A DNA stretch of 64,000 nt from Bin55 sp964572845 (GCA_964572845.1 CAZNFX010000005.1:186001-250000); one strand, 5' to 3'; numbered from the stretch's first letter, positions 1 through 8,135 are shown. The notes: a model not told the origin generated them from the sequence alone. Numbers and translations: made by a program.

Positions 1-1
1 A

Positions 2-166
2 GGTTTGGATAGATTGGCAATGATTGTTTCGGGGGCGGATTCATTGAGAGATGTAATCGCGTTTCCCAAGACTCTCTCGGCGACATGTCCATTGACATCT
101 GCACCAAGCATGATCGATGTAGCGCAAATGCGGGACCTGAGCATTGAAGTGCGGGGACGCAAGTAA
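2..166 (+). CDS. aspS: Aspartyl-tRNA synthetase, C-terminal end (partial)
   Basis: Only the last 54 codons are inside the window; the gene enters from the left edge. The readable C-terminus contains GLDRLAMI, SLRDVIAFPKT and the SATCPLTSAPS stretch, which together are the motif 3 to C-terminal tail signature of bacterial class II aspartyl-tRNA synthetase (charges tRNA-Asp, cytoplasm). The TAA stop shares one base with the ATG of yebC, so the two are probably co-transcribed. The aspS-yebC-ruvCAB order is common in gammaproteobacteria. Whether this is the discriminating or non-discriminating form cannot be judged from the tail. Confidence 0.9.
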   Translation, partial: GLDRLAMIVSGADSLRDVIAFPKTLSATCPLTSAPSMIDVAQMRDLSIEVRGRK

Positions 167-906
167 TGGCCGGTCATTCAAAGTGGGCCAATATCAAACA
201 TAGAAAGGCGCGTCAAGACTCCAAACGGGCCAAGATTTGGACCAAGGTAATTCGCGAGTTGACCGTCGCTGCCAGATTGGGAGGCCCAAGTCAGGCGGAC
301 AATCCTCGGTTGCGTGCCGCCATGGACAACGCGTTGTCGGTGAACATGCCAAGGGACACAATAGAGCGTGCTATTGCACGCGGCGCGGGAGATTCCGACG
401 AAGGTGCGTTGGAAGAAATCGTTTATGAGGGATATGGACCGGGAGGGGTTGCAATACTTGTCGAAACCTTGACTGACAACCGCAACCGTACCGTGGCCGC
501 TATCCGCCATGCATTCTCGAAGTTTGGCGGTACTCTTGGCACAACGCGATCCGTTGCATACTTGTTCGACCGACGAGGCGTGCTGCATTTCGGCGGCGAG
601 ATCGATGAGGAACGCATTATGGAAATCGCTTTGGAAGCGGAAGCAGAAGACGTAGAAAGCAGCGATGATGGCAATACACTCGTTTTTACAACCTTCGAGG
701 GCTATGGAGCAGTATTGGATGCATTTCGTGCGGCGTCGATCGAACCGGCAATAGCGGAAGTAACAATGTGGCCATCGACAACGACCGACTGCGACTCCGA
801 ACTTACTCAGAAGACCCTGAATTTGATTGAGGCATTGGACGACTTGGACGACGTGCAGAACGTCTACTCAAACGCTGAGTTTGCTGACTTTGTAGACTCG
901 GGATGA
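166..906 (+). CDS. yebC: YebC/TACO1-family protein
   Basis: The 246-residue protein has the family's usual length and opening (MAGHSKWANIKHRKA). It also carries the conserved GYGPGGVAILVE segment (about residues 88-99) and a long acidic C-terminal half. YebC/TACO1 proteins are cytoplasmic; they were first described as transcriptional regulators and more recently as helpers of ribosomes stalled on proline stretches. The start codon overlaps the aspS stop by one base, and the TGA stop overlaps the ATG of ruvC in an ATGA arrangement. It therefore sits inside an aspS-yebC-ruvCAB operon. Nothing looks broken. Confidence 0.95.
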   Translation: MAGHSKWANIKHRKARQDSKRAKIWTKVIRELTVAARLGGPSQADNPRLRAAMDNALSVNMPRDTIERAIARGAGDSDEGALEEIVYEGYGPGGVAILVETLTDNRNRTVAAIRHAFSKFGGTLGTTRSVAYLFDRRGVLHFGGEIDEERIMEIALEAEAEDVESSDDGNTLVFTTFEGYGAVLDAFRAASIEPAIAEVTMWPSTTTDCDSELTQKTLNLIEALDDLDDVQNVYSNAEFADFVDSG

Positions 907-1394
907 GTCGCATTCTCGGAATCGATCCGGGATCCAGATCTACTGGCTACGGATTAATCGAGCAATCTGAAACCGGAATTGGCTATGTAGCATCAGGAGT
1001 TATAAGGACAAAGCACGACGGGTTTCCGGCTAGACTTAAGGAAATTTACTCGGGTATCCATCTGGTTGTTAATGAGTATGCTCCCGACGAATGCGCGTTG
1101 GAAGAGGTTTTCGTAGCACACAATCCGAGTTCCGCACTAAAGCTTGGTCAAGCACGGGGTGCCGCCATGGTTGCGGTGATGTCGCACGATGTTGCGGTGA
1201 GCGAGTATGCGGCGCGACGAGTAAAGAGCATGGTTGTTGGAACGGGAAAGGCGACCAAGGAACAAGTGAAATACATGGTTAAAGCACTCCTCCATTTGGA
1301 TGGTCGGCTTAGTCAGGACGCGTCCGATGCATTGGCAATTGCGATATGCCATGCGTTTTCGAAAAAGACCAATGATTGGGCGAATAGTCGGTAA
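903..1394 (+). CDS. ruvC: Holliday junction endonuclease RuvC
   Basis: RuvC resolves Holliday junctions made during recombinational repair, working with the RuvAB branch-migration motor. At 163 residues it is about ten shorter than the E. coli enzyme. The four acidic catalytic residues of the RNase H-like fold are visible: D8 in GIDPGS, E67 in CALEEVF, and D139 and D142 in QDASDALAIAICH. The start overlaps yebC by four bases, and the 3' end overlaps the ruvA start by 23 bp, so translation of the three genes is probably coupled. Confidence 0.96.
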   Translation: MSRILGIDPGSRSTGYGLIEQSETGIGYVASGVIRTKHDGFPARLKEIYSGIHLVVNEYAPDECALEEVFVAHNPSSALKLGQARGAAMVAVMSHDVAVSEYAARRVKSMVVGTGKATKEQVKYMVKALLHLDGRLSQDASDALAIAICHAFSKKTNDWANSR

Positions 1395-1953
1395 ATTAGT
1401 TGAGCTGGACGGTGCTGTCGCGCTGATCGACGTCAATGGTGTGGGCTACGAGGTCGAGGCCCCCGATGGAACCTTCGACGCGCAAAAGATCGGCGACCAA
1501 TGCACACTCTTCACACACCAGATTGTTCAGCAGGACCTAAACTCTCTGTACGCTTTTCCAAGCAAGCCAATGCGGGAGTTCTTCAGGGTACTCATAAAGA
1601 TCTCGGGCATTGGGCCTAAAAGCGCTGTCTCAATGCTGGCCGTATTTTCCGTTTCCGAGCTTATTCGAATTGTCAGTCAGCGAGATACAGGTGCCTTGAT
1701 GCGAGTAAAGGGCATTGGTAAGAGAACAGCTGAGCGAATCTTGGTGGACTTGTCCGATCGTGTTGAACGTTTGCCGTATGCACTGGCACATTCCACCAGT
1801 GACTCCACATCCCTGCAGTCGGATGCCGAGTCCGCGCTGGTGCAACTTGGGTTTCGTCAGACCCACGCGCGTGATGCCGTCAAGGGAGCTTGGTATGACG
1901 GTGTTTCGCTTGAAGAGTTGATTCGCGCCAGCCTGCAAAGGTTATCGCGTTAG
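1372..1953 (+). CDS. ruvA: Holliday junction branch migration protein RuvA
   Basis: RuvA binds the four-way junction as a tetramer and loads RuvB rings. The start is the ATG that gives MIGRIVGKLVELDG, the family's invariant opening; upstream in-frame starts only add ruvC antisense-frame residues. The 193-residue product has the N-terminal OB domain (1-65), two helix-hairpin-helix motifs (KISGIGPKSA near 80, VKGIGKRTAERI near 117) and the C-terminal RuvB-binding domain ending EELIRASLQRLSR. The reading frame begins 23 bp inside ruvC and ends two bases before ruvB. Confidence 0.95.
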   Translation: MIGRIVGKLVELDGAVALIDVNGVGYEVEAPDGTFDAQKIGDQCTLFTHQIVQQDLNSLYAFPSKPMREFFRVLIKISGIGPKSAVSMLAVFSVSELIRIVSQRDTGALMRVKGIGKRTAERILVDLSDRVERLPYALAHSTSDSTSLQSDAESALVQLGFRQTHARDAVKGAWYDGVSLEELIRASLQRLSR

Positions 1954-1955
1954 CT

Positions 1956-3005
1956 ATGAGTATTGACCCTGATGATCTGCGAGTGATTGCACCAATGGCA
2001 GACGATGAAGATCGACGATACGACCGGCAATTGCGGCCTGCAACGCTTGATGAATTTATAGGTCAGACCAAATTGAAAGAGCAGTTGAGCATATGCATTG
2101 ATGCTGCTCGAGAACGCGGCGATACACTCACACACATTCTTTTTTATGGGCCGCCGGGCTTGGGTAAGACTACATTGGCTCATATAGTTGGCAATGAAAT
2201 GCAAGCACCAGTCCGCGTCACGTCGGGACCGGTGCTGGAACGTGCTGGAGACATGGCGTCCATGCTGACCAACTTGCAATCAGCCGGCATTCTATTCGTG
2301 GACGAATGCCACAGGCTGCCGGTCGCAGTGGAGGAAATCCTCTATCCAGCGATGGAAGATTTCAAGATTGATATTCTGCTTGGTGACGGTCCTGCGGCAC
2401 GTTCTGTACGAATGAATTTGCCGCCGTTCACGCTGGTCGGTGCGACGACACGCATAGGACTGCTCTCAAATCCTCTTTACGACCGCTTCGACATCGTTTT
2501 GCGCTTGGACTACTACGAAGCAGAAGATCTTGCCGACATCATTCGGCGATCAGCATCGAAGCTGGAAATTCAAATCGACGATGATGGAGCAATAGAAATC
2601 GCAAATAGAGCGCGCTCCACACCAAGAGTTGCCAACCGCCTGCTGCGTCGCGTTCGTGATTACTCGCAAGTTCGAATGGACGGCACCATCAATCGAGCCG
2701 TCGCCGATGAGGCACTCGCCCTGTTTGAAGTGGATCCCAAGGGTCTCGATGGAATGGATGTTGTATACCTGTTGACGATTATCGAGAAATTTTCGGGTGG
2801 GCCTGTGGGCATTGAGACTCTGTCGGCATCGATTGGCGAAGATAGAGGCACTCTTGAAGAGGTGATTGAGCCGTTTCTGATTCAGAAGGGATTTCTCATG
2901 CGTACTCCGCGGGGACGCGTGGCAACACAATTGGCTTGGCGACATCTAGGATTGAAAGGCCGCTCACCGGCAGACTCGGAACTTGATTTGGATTTGGACG
3001 ACTAA
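1956..3005 (+). CDS. ruvB: Holliday junction DNA helicase RuvB
   Basis: RuvB is the hexameric AAA+ motor that drives branch migration with RuvA. The 349 residues contain Walker A GPPGLGKTT (65-73), Walker B LFVDECHR (113-120), the sensor segment GATTRIGLL and a C-terminal winged-helix domain with RTPRGRVATQLAWRHLGL. Walker B is usually DEIHR, and here the isoleucine is cysteine; the catalytic acid pair is intact. The gene lies two bases after ruvA and five bases before tolQ. The thioesterase gene ybgC, often found between ruvB and tolQ, is not present. Confidence 0.96.
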   Translation: MSIDPDDLRVIAPMADDEDRRYDRQLRPATLDEFIGQTKLKEQLSICIDAARERGDTLTHILFYGPPGLGKTTLAHIVGNEMQAPVRVTSGPVLERAGDMASMLTNLQSAGILFVDECHRLPVAVEEILYPAMEDFKIDILLGDGPAARSVRMNLPPFTLVGATTRIGLLSNPLYDRFDIVLRLDYYEAEDLADIIRRSASKLEIQIDDDGAIEIANRARSTPRVANRLLRRVRDYSQVRMDGTINRAVADEALALFEVDPKGLDGMDVVYLLTIIEKFSGGPVGIETLSASIGEDRGTLEEVIEPFLIQKGFLMRTPRGRVATQLAWRHLGLKGRSPADSELDLDLDD

Positions 3006-3010
3006 CAAGC

Positions 3011-3691
3011 ATGAACGATTCGGTTTCCTACTATTCGTTGATTTTTGGGGCATCGTGGCCGGTATTGACGATCATTGTCTTGCTGGCTGTGGTCTCGATA
3101 GTGTCCTGGACGATGATTTTCCAGCGTTTCATTGCCCTGTCCAACGCGCGTCGAGAATTGCTGGACTTCGAGGACGAATTCTGGGGTGGAACCGACTTGC
3201 GAGAGCTTTATTCCGAGGTGCGAGATTCCGAGTCTCAATCTGGCATCGAGAAAATCTTCGTCGCAGGATTTCGAGAATTTGAGCGAGTCGTCGACGATGG
3301 CAATGTGGACCCCGATGCCGTCTTGACGTCAGTAACTCGAGTAACTCGTGTGGCAGTAGCTCGCGAAGAGGAATCCCTCGAGAAACACTTGGGATTTCTC
3401 GCCTCTGTTGGGTCTGTAAGTCCGTATGTCGGACTCTTGGGCACTGTAGTGGGTCTGATCAATGTATTTCGCGATATTGCCACGTTGACACAGGCAACTC
3501 ACGCGTCGTTAGCCCCCGGCATTGCAGAAGTCTTAATTGTGACTGCGATGGGCTTGTTTGCAGCAATTCCGGCGGTCGTGGCATTTAATCGCTACTCTGC
3601 GCGCGTCGAGACCTTGAGTAAGAGATATGAGGGATTCGTTGACGAATTGGTGTCGATCTTGTATCGAGCGGCTCGGGCGGAGTCGAAGTAG
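3011..3691 (+). CDS. tolQ: Tol-Pal system proton-channel protein TolQ
   Basis: TolQ is the ExbB/MotA-type inner-membrane subunit that, with TolR, converts proton motive force into movement of TolA during outer-membrane constriction. The 226-residue protein shows the expected three membrane segments: about 17-38 (IIVLLAVVSIVSWTMIF), about 136-158 (SPYVGLLGTVVGLINVF) and about 172-192 (IAEVLIVTAMGLFAAIPAVV). A large cytoplasmic loop lies between the first two. The conserved ATAMGLFAAIPA-like helix is preserved as VTAMGLFAAIPAV. It abuts tolR with no gap. Confidence 0.95.
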   Translation: MNDSVSYYSLIFGASWPVLTIIVLLAVVSIVSWTMIFQRFIALSNARRELLDFEDEFWGGTDLRELYSEVRDSESQSGIEKIFVAGFREFERVVDDGNVDPDAVLTSVTRVTRVAVAREEESLEKHLGFLASVGSVSPYVGLLGTVVGLINVFRDIATLTQATHASLAPGIAEVLIVTAMGLFAAIPAVVAFNRYSARVETLSKRYEGFVDELVSILYRAARAESK

Positions 3692-4120
3692 ATGGCCAAT
3701 CGACGCCGTCCCATGTCTCAGATCAACGTCGTGCCGTTGATCGATGTCATGCTAGTGCTGTTGGTAATCTCCATGGTCGCCGTTCCCATGCTAATTCAGG
3801 GAATTGACGTCGACTTGCCCCAAAAGCCCTCTGAAGTGTTGGAAGGTGGCGACGACAATCCACTTGTCGTAACCGTAGATGACAATGGCCGCATCTACCT
3901 CAATATAGGGGTAAGCGACATCTACGACGAAGACGAGTTTGTGACCCTGGAAACTCTCAAAGAACGTGCTTCAAAGGTCTTAGCTGCACGACCTGACATT
4001 CCAGTCTTCGTTCGCGCCGACAAGAAGCTCCAATACGGGCAGGTTGTAGAGGTAATGCAAGCACTTCAGGAGTCAGGCGCATTGAGCGTTGGGCTCACGA
4101 CGGAACCACCGGACGTCTAG
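3692..4120 (+). CDS. tolR: Tol-Pal system protein TolR
   Basis: TolR is the ExbD/MotB-type partner of TolQ: one transmembrane helix plus a periplasmic domain that gates proton flow and touches peptidoglycan. The 142 residues carry the helix VVPLIDVMLVLLVISMVAVP (about 10-30) with the essential membrane aspartate in LIDVML. The periplasmic domain follows, with FVRADKKLQYGQVVEVMQAL near the end. The ATG directly follows the tolQ stop. Confidence 0.95.
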   Translation: MANRRRPMSQINVVPLIDVMLVLLVISMVAVPMLIQGIDVDLPQKPSEVLEGGDDNPLVVTVDDNGRIYLNIGVSDIYDEDEFVTLETLKERASKVLAARPDIPVFVRADKKLQYGQVVEVMQALQESGALSVGLTTEPPDV

Positions 4121-4124
4121 GTTG

Positions 4125-4817
4125 ATGCTAGAGCGCGCGCGCGACTACACCGTTCCGTTTGTGTTGGCGGTGCTTCTGCATTCGTTCGCCCTAGTTTCAC
4201 CCATGGTATTCGGTTTTGGAAATGGTGACTCGTCTCAGGAGCCTGTATTCAAACCTCGAGCGATTACGGCAACCTTGGTAATTCTTGAGACAACGCCTCA
4301 GACCACAAGCGTCGCGCCGCACCCCACCGATGATCCAGCTCCGGTCGCTCCGCTGCCAGTTGAAGACGACGAGCAAGAATCGCTCGAGAACGATGAGGAA
4401 TTGGAACAAACCGAGGCGGAACGAGAAGCTCTCCGCCAGTTGCGACTCGAGGAATTGCGCAACCAAATTTTCGATCAAGAGCTTCTGCTCGAGGGTCAGG
4501 AGTTGTTAGATGGCGACATGCAAGCCGAAGGGACCACCTATGTCAACGCCATCTATTCGGCAATCGTCGTAAAGTGGTCAAGGCCGCCAAGCGCTACAAG
4601 GGACATGGAAGCTGTGGTACAAGTTGAGCTGTTTCCCAGCGGCGAGCTCAATACGGCAAGTCTTGTACAATCCAGCGGACATGATGCGTTTGACCGGTCC
4701 ACGCTTACCGCTGTCAGATCTGTCAAGAAGTTTTCTGTTCCCCAAAATTCTGAATTGTTTGAAAGGCGATTCCGTTCGTTCAAACTTAGATTCAAAGGAG
4801 AGGACTTGCTAAGGTGA
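4125..4817 (+). CDS. tolA: Tol-Pal system protein TolA (short form)
   Basis: TolA links the TolQR motor in the inner membrane to Pal and TolB at the outer membrane. I chose the ATG giving MLERARDYTVPF, four bases after the tolR stop; a TTG one codon earlier is possible. A membrane helix at about residues 10-28 is followed by a proline-rich stretch, an acidic helix rich in E, Q and L (about 80-125) and a C-terminal TolA domain. That domain has YVNAIYSAIVVKWSRPPS and the SSGHDAFDRSTLTAV motif. At 230 residues it is far shorter than E. coli TolA (421); the Ala/Lys-rich helical spacer is reduced to one short acidic coiled coil. Confidence 0.88.
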   Translation: MLERARDYTVPFVLAVLLHSFALVSPMVFGFGNGDSSQEPVFKPRAITATLVILETTPQTTSVAPHPTDDPAPVAPLPVEDDEQESLENDEELEQTEAEREALRQLRLEELRNQIFDQELLLEGQELLDGDMQAEGTTYVNAIYSAIVVKWSRPPSATRDMEAVVQVELFPSGELNTASLVQSSGHDAFDRSTLTAVRSVKKFSVPQNSELFERRFRSFKLRFKGEDLLR

Positions 4818-6118
4818 GAATATTTGTAGCGGTTCTGTGGTTCTGCCTATGCTGCTCAGCACACGGGTTCGAAATTATCATCGACAGGGGCAACGACCAA
4901 GTCAGTACCGTTGCAGTTGTTCCCTTTGAAACGCCTGCAGGCGTTGAGGACCTGACTCCCATAGTCGAGTTCGATTTGGCGAGAAGCGGCCAGTTTGCGC
5001 CCATGGACTCGTCCAACATGCTGTCGCTGCCCAACAAACCCGAGGAAGTCAATTTTCGAGACTGGAAGGTGCTTGGCGTCCAGTATGTCGTGATAGGCGA
5101 AGTTGCAGAATCCGAAGACTCCACACTGTCAGTCACATACTACGTTTTCGATGCGACGCTGGAGCAGCGCCTTCACGGTGGAACCATATCGGGCCCGACG
5201 AATGCGGTGCGTGACATCGCACATTTGGTCGCTGATAAAGTCTTCGAGGCAATTGCGCAGATTCCAGGTGCATTTTCGACAAAGATCATGTACGTGCTGG
5301 TTCAAGGTCGTGCTACGGAGTTTCCGCGCTTTAGCTTGCAGATCGCCGACTCTGACGGAGCAAATGTACAAACGATACTAGAGTCCCCGTATCCCATTTT
5401 GTCACCAAGCTGGTCGCCGGATGGAAAGAAGATTTGCTATGTTTCCTTTGAGACCGGACGTTCCACCGTGATAGTGCATGAGCTCGCTACTGGTGAACGT
5501 GACACGATTGCTGCATTCGATGGCACCAATAGCGCACCAACCTTTTCTCCCGATGGCACTCATATTGCTTTGACGCTGTCGAGAGATGGCAATCCTGAAA
5601 TCTACACGGTGCGGTTGCGGGATCTCAACTTTCGAAGAATTACAAACCATCGTGGAATCGACACCGAGCCTTCGTGGACCCGAGACGGCAGTTCTTTAGT
5701 CTTCACGTCGGATCGCGCTGGAAATCCGCAGCTCTACTCGGTGAAACTCAATAATCTGACACCCAAGCGACTGACCTTCGAGGGCGACTACAACGCGCGT
5801 CCTAGACTCTTGCCGGATGGGCAAAACATGCTCTATGTGCATCGTGATGACGACGATGGCTACCACATCGTTTGGCAGTCTCTAAACACCGACTCGCAGC
5901 CACTGAAACTTACAAGCAATGTCTTGGACGAATCACCGTCTATTTCGCCCAATGGCACGATGGTTGTGTACGCGACGCGTGAGCAAAACAGAGGAATATT
6001 GGGCGTAGTGTCGATTGACGGTCAGGTTGCACTGAAACTTCCCTCTGCTGCTGGAGATGTCCAGGAGCCCGCGTGGTCACCGTTCATGGCATCCAATCTC
6101 GTTGCACGTGACATTTGA
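4814..6118 (+). CDS. tolB: Tol-Pal system beta-propeller protein TolB
   Basis: TolB is the periplasmic partner of Pal. The GTG start overlaps the tolA stop (GTGA), and the first 19 residues form a signal peptide ending at about CSAHG/F. An N-terminal alpha/beta domain (about 20-160) is followed by WD40-like PD40 repeats with recurrent motifs: SPSWSPDGKKI, APTFSPDGTHIAL, EPSWTRDGSSLVFTSDRAGNPQLY and SPSISPNGTMV. The length of 434 residues matches the family. It is followed by an unusually long 330-bp gap before pal. Confidence 0.95.
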   Translation: MRIFVAVLWFCLCCSAHGFEIIIDRGNDQVSTVAVVPFETPAGVEDLTPIVEFDLARSGQFAPMDSSNMLSLPNKPEEVNFRDWKVLGVQYVVIGEVAESEDSTLSVTYYVFDATLEQRLHGGTISGPTNAVRDIAHLVADKVFEAIAQIPGAFSTKIMYVLVQGRATEFPRFSLQIADSDGANVQTILESPYPILSPSWSPDGKKICYVSFETGRSTVIVHELATGERDTIAAFDGTNSAPTFSPDGTHIALTLSRDGNPEIYTVRLRDLNFRRITNHRGIDTEPSWTRDGSSLVFTSDRAGNPQLYSVKLNNLTPKRLTFEGDYNARPRLLPDGQNMLYVHRDDDDGYHIVWQSLNTDSQPLKLTSNVLDESPSISPNGTMVVYATREQNRGILGVVSIDGQVALKLPSAAGDVQEPAWSPFMASNLVARDI

Positions 6119-6448
6119 GAATCAAGAAATTCACGCGTTCCCTAAATTTTTTGCTAACAAATCGTACACAACAAGGCATAATAGGGTTGGGTCTTGATGT
6201 CGTTTGATGCCGTGGAAGGATTGGATTGAAATTCTACGTTTCGTTTCCTCTCCGGGGCGTGAAATCGATAGAATGTGGAATACTGCGTTCGGCCTGCACA
6301 CCAAGAAGGTGTGGTTGCCGAAATGTGGGGGAGTTGACCGTTGCAGCGTGCGGCGAGTCGCTTTGTCCTTTGGAAATTTGTGATCTATGCGTTGTGCAGA
6401 GAATCACTTTGTAATGCGATGCTCTCAAAGAGGAATCGGGAGAAATAG
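6119..6448 (+). other. tolB-pal intergenic region
   Basis: This 330-bp stretch has no gene I can support. It holds a CATAAT -10-like hexamer at 6177-6182, but the best upstream TTGCTA (6151-6156) is 20 bp away, which is too far for a good sigma-70 promoter. A small perfect hairpin has arms CACACC (6297-6302) and GGTGTG (6308-6313). A GGGAG ribosome site lies just before pal. A 62-codon TTG-initiated frame (6226-6414) is cysteine-rich and shows no family features. tolB and pal normally lie much closer, so a separate pal promoter or a small RNA is possible. Confidence 0.4.
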
Positions 6449-7036
6449 ATGAAGTCCACTTATTGCCGTATAGTGCTGCTGCTAGTCGCAGGGCTGGTGT
6501 TCATGTCTGGATGCGCCCTACTGCCATGCAATGTACCAGAAGAACCGGTAGCGGTAGTCATTGACGAGCCGCCCTTAGAGCCTGTGAAAGTAGAGCCTGC
6601 GCCGCCACCTCCGCCACCGAAACCGACGACGCCCGATGGGTACGAACAGGGAACCGACACACAAGGCGACCCGAGACTGTACGCAACACACGAAGACGGC
6701 AGTCGGGTTGAAGACACCTTCAATTTCGACTTCGACGAATCAGATCTGTCATCGGGTGATTTCTCTGAATTGAATCGGCACGCAGAATTACTGGCCGGAG
6801 ATCGCTCGCTCACAGTCACAATCGAAGGACACTGCGATGAACGAGGAACTCGTGAGTACAACCTAGCTTTAGGTGAACGACGTGCTCGTGCAGTAGCGGA
6901 CTACTTGATAGGAGCAGGAGTACGACGTTCGCAAATCACTGTCGTTTCGTTTGGTGAGGAACGTCCTGTTGATGCGGCCAGCAACGAAGCCGCCTGGGCG
7001 AAGAATCGAAGAGCCGAAATTATCATGAGGCCGTAG
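6449..7036 (+). CDS. pal: Peptidoglycan-associated lipoprotein Pal
   Basis: Pal is an outer-membrane lipoprotein that binds peptidoglycan and is positioned by TolB/TolA. The 195-residue precursor has a lipoprotein signal with lipobox MSGC, the modified cysteine being C22. A long proline-rich linker (about 28-65) precedes the OmpA-like domain. The domain carries the peptidoglycan-binding core TIEGHCDERGTREYNLALGE, with the diaminopimelate-contacting D and R residues, then RRARAVADYLIGAGV and a C-terminal NRRAEI. The start ATG has a GGGAG site upstream. Confidence 0.96.
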   Translation: MKSTYCRIVLLLVAGLVFMSGCALLPCNVPEEPVAVVIDEPPLEPVKVEPAPPPPPPKPTTPDGYEQGTDTQGDPRLYATHEDGSRVEDTFNFDFDESDLSSGDFSELNRHAELLAGDRSLTVTIEGHCDERGTREYNLALGERRARAVADYLIGAGVRRSQITVVSFGEERPVDAASNEAAWAKNRRAEIIMRP

Positions 7037-7072
7037 CCGAGACTCTTAGGATTGCGAGTTCAATCGCCGTCG

Positions 7073-7912
7073 ATGCATGGATGCCGACAACCAAGTGAAA
7101 TTGCTGCTATCGTAGCCAGCCCTCCTAGGTACTGGACACTGGTGGTAGTTCTGTATGCGTCAGTGTTTGTTGGCGCAGCCACGGCCCAGCAGGACGACGA
7201 AGGCATGTTGTTCCCGGACCCTGCGGATGAAAACGTCGTCTCAGACGACCAATCTACGGAAGGTGGGGAAACTCAAGACACGTCGACCTTCGTCTTGGAT
7301 GAGCAGGACCCTAACATGCAACTAGGCGTTGTATTCCAACGGCTCAACGAAGTCCAGAGAGAAAACTCGCACCTGTTGGGTCGAGTGGAGCAATTGGAGC
7401 ACGAACTTCAGGTACTGCGCAAAGAGAACAGAGAGCGGTATGCCGGACTAGACGAACGTCTGCTTCAACTATCGGGTCAGCCGACCGTGTCTCCCAGTGT
7501 TGTTCCTACGGGCTCGACCGATACTGAAGAGGGCATGTATGTAACGGCGTTCGCCCACATTGAAGATCACAATTTTGAAGAAGCCATCACGTTTCTCGAA
7601 TCGATGATTGAGACTTATCCGAATGGGAAGCGTTTGCCGGAAGCTTTCTACTGGTTGGGTGAAACCTACGCTCGGTTGGATCCTCCACAGTTCGAGAAAG
7701 CAAGACAAAGTCTTGTGCAGCTAGTTCGCCTCTATCCGGACCATGCAAAGGCTGCAGAGGGAACATACAAGCTGGGGACAATCTACGAGCAGTTGGGCGA
7801 CGAGCCCAAAGCCCTAGAATACCTTGATCGAGCAGCGAATAACTATCCTAATACCACTGCTGCCCGATTAGCTGCAGACTACGCTCAGGCTATAAGAAAT
7901 CCAGATGAATAG
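7073..7912 (+). CDS. cpoB: Cell division coordinator CpoB (YbgF)
   Basis: CpoB is the periplasmic last member of the tol-pal operon; it coordinates PBP1B with Tol-dependent outer-membrane constriction. I use the ATG giving MHGCRQPSE; a TTG 21 bp upstream is an alternative. A long N-region leads into a signal sequence ending near GAATA/QQD. A trimerising coiled coil follows (about 88-135 from LGVVFQRLNEVQ to LLQLSGQ). Three TPR repeats then run to the end, e.g. YPNGKRLPEAFYWLGETYARL and YPDHAKAAEGTYKLGTIYEQL. About 279 residues, close to the family length. Confidence 0.9.
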   Translation: MHGCRQPSEIAAIVASPPRYWTLVVVLYASVFVGAATAQQDDEGMLFPDPADENVVSDDQSTEGGETQDTSTFVLDEQDPNMQLGVVFQRLNEVQRENSHLLGRVEQLEHELQVLRKENRERYAGLDERLLQLSGQPTVSPSVVPTGSTDTEEGMYVTAFAHIEDHNFEEAITFLESMIETYPNGKRLPEAFYWLGETYARLDPPQFEKARQSLVQLVRLYPDHAKAAEGTYKLGTIYEQLGDEPKALEYLDRAANNYPNTTAARLAADYAQAIRNPDE

Positions 7913-7936
7913 GTAACTAGACATTGGTTACCTATT
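7908..7936. repeat. Perfect 10-bp inverted repeat at the cpoB stop codon
   Basis: AATAGGTAAC at 7908-7917 and GTTACCTATT at 7927-7936 are exact reverse complements with a 9-base loop. The left arm includes the TAG stop of cpoB. No T-run follows on either strand and the stem is AT-rich, so it is not a classical intrinsic terminator. It lies between the converging ends of cpoB and the minus-strand tRNA-Lys and may stabilise or terminate both transcripts. The function is inferred only from position. Confidence 0.5.
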
Positions 7937-7951
7937 CCGTTGACTAGGAGT

Positions 7952-8027
7952 TGGTGGGTCGTCTGGGGCTCGAACCCAGGACGCGCGGGTTAAAAGCCCG
8001 GTGCTCTACCAGCTGAGCTAACGACCC
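7952..8027 (-). tRNA. tRNA-Lys (anticodon TTT)
   Basis: Read on the minus strand the sequence begins GGGTCGTTAGCTCAGCTGG and ends CGACCCACCA. The 7-bp acceptor stem GGGTCGT/ACGACCC is perfect. The D-arm AGCTCAGCTGGTAGAGC, the anticodon loop CTTTTAA (anticodon TTT) and the T-arm with GGTTCGAGCC are all present. CCA is encoded, giving 76 nt. A tRNA-Lys close to the tol-pal-cpoB end is common in gammaproteobacteria; here it is transcribed towards cpoB. Confidence 0.97.
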
Positions 8028-8041
8028 TGAAACCGGCGTGT

Positions 8042-8070
8042 ATTTTAGACACGCGTTTGTCGTGAGACAA
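8042..8070 (-). promoter_or_regulatory. Likely sigma-70 promoter of tRNA-Lys
   Basis: On the minus strand TTGTCT (8070-8065) and TAAAAT (8047-8042) are separated by exactly 17 bp. The expected transcription start falls near 8034, about seven bases before the mature tRNA 5' end at 8027. This is the arrangement expected for a stable-RNA promoter. Confidence 0.65.
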
Positions 8071-8135
8071 TCACCGCTGCAAATCGTTGCGAATGTAACC
8101 ATCGTCGCACATGAACTCGAGCATGGGAGGATAGC

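Noticed and set aside
6226..6414. 62-codon TTG-initiated frame between tolB and pal
   Set aside because: No family resemblance, no ribosome-binding site, high cysteine content and short; treated as non-coding.
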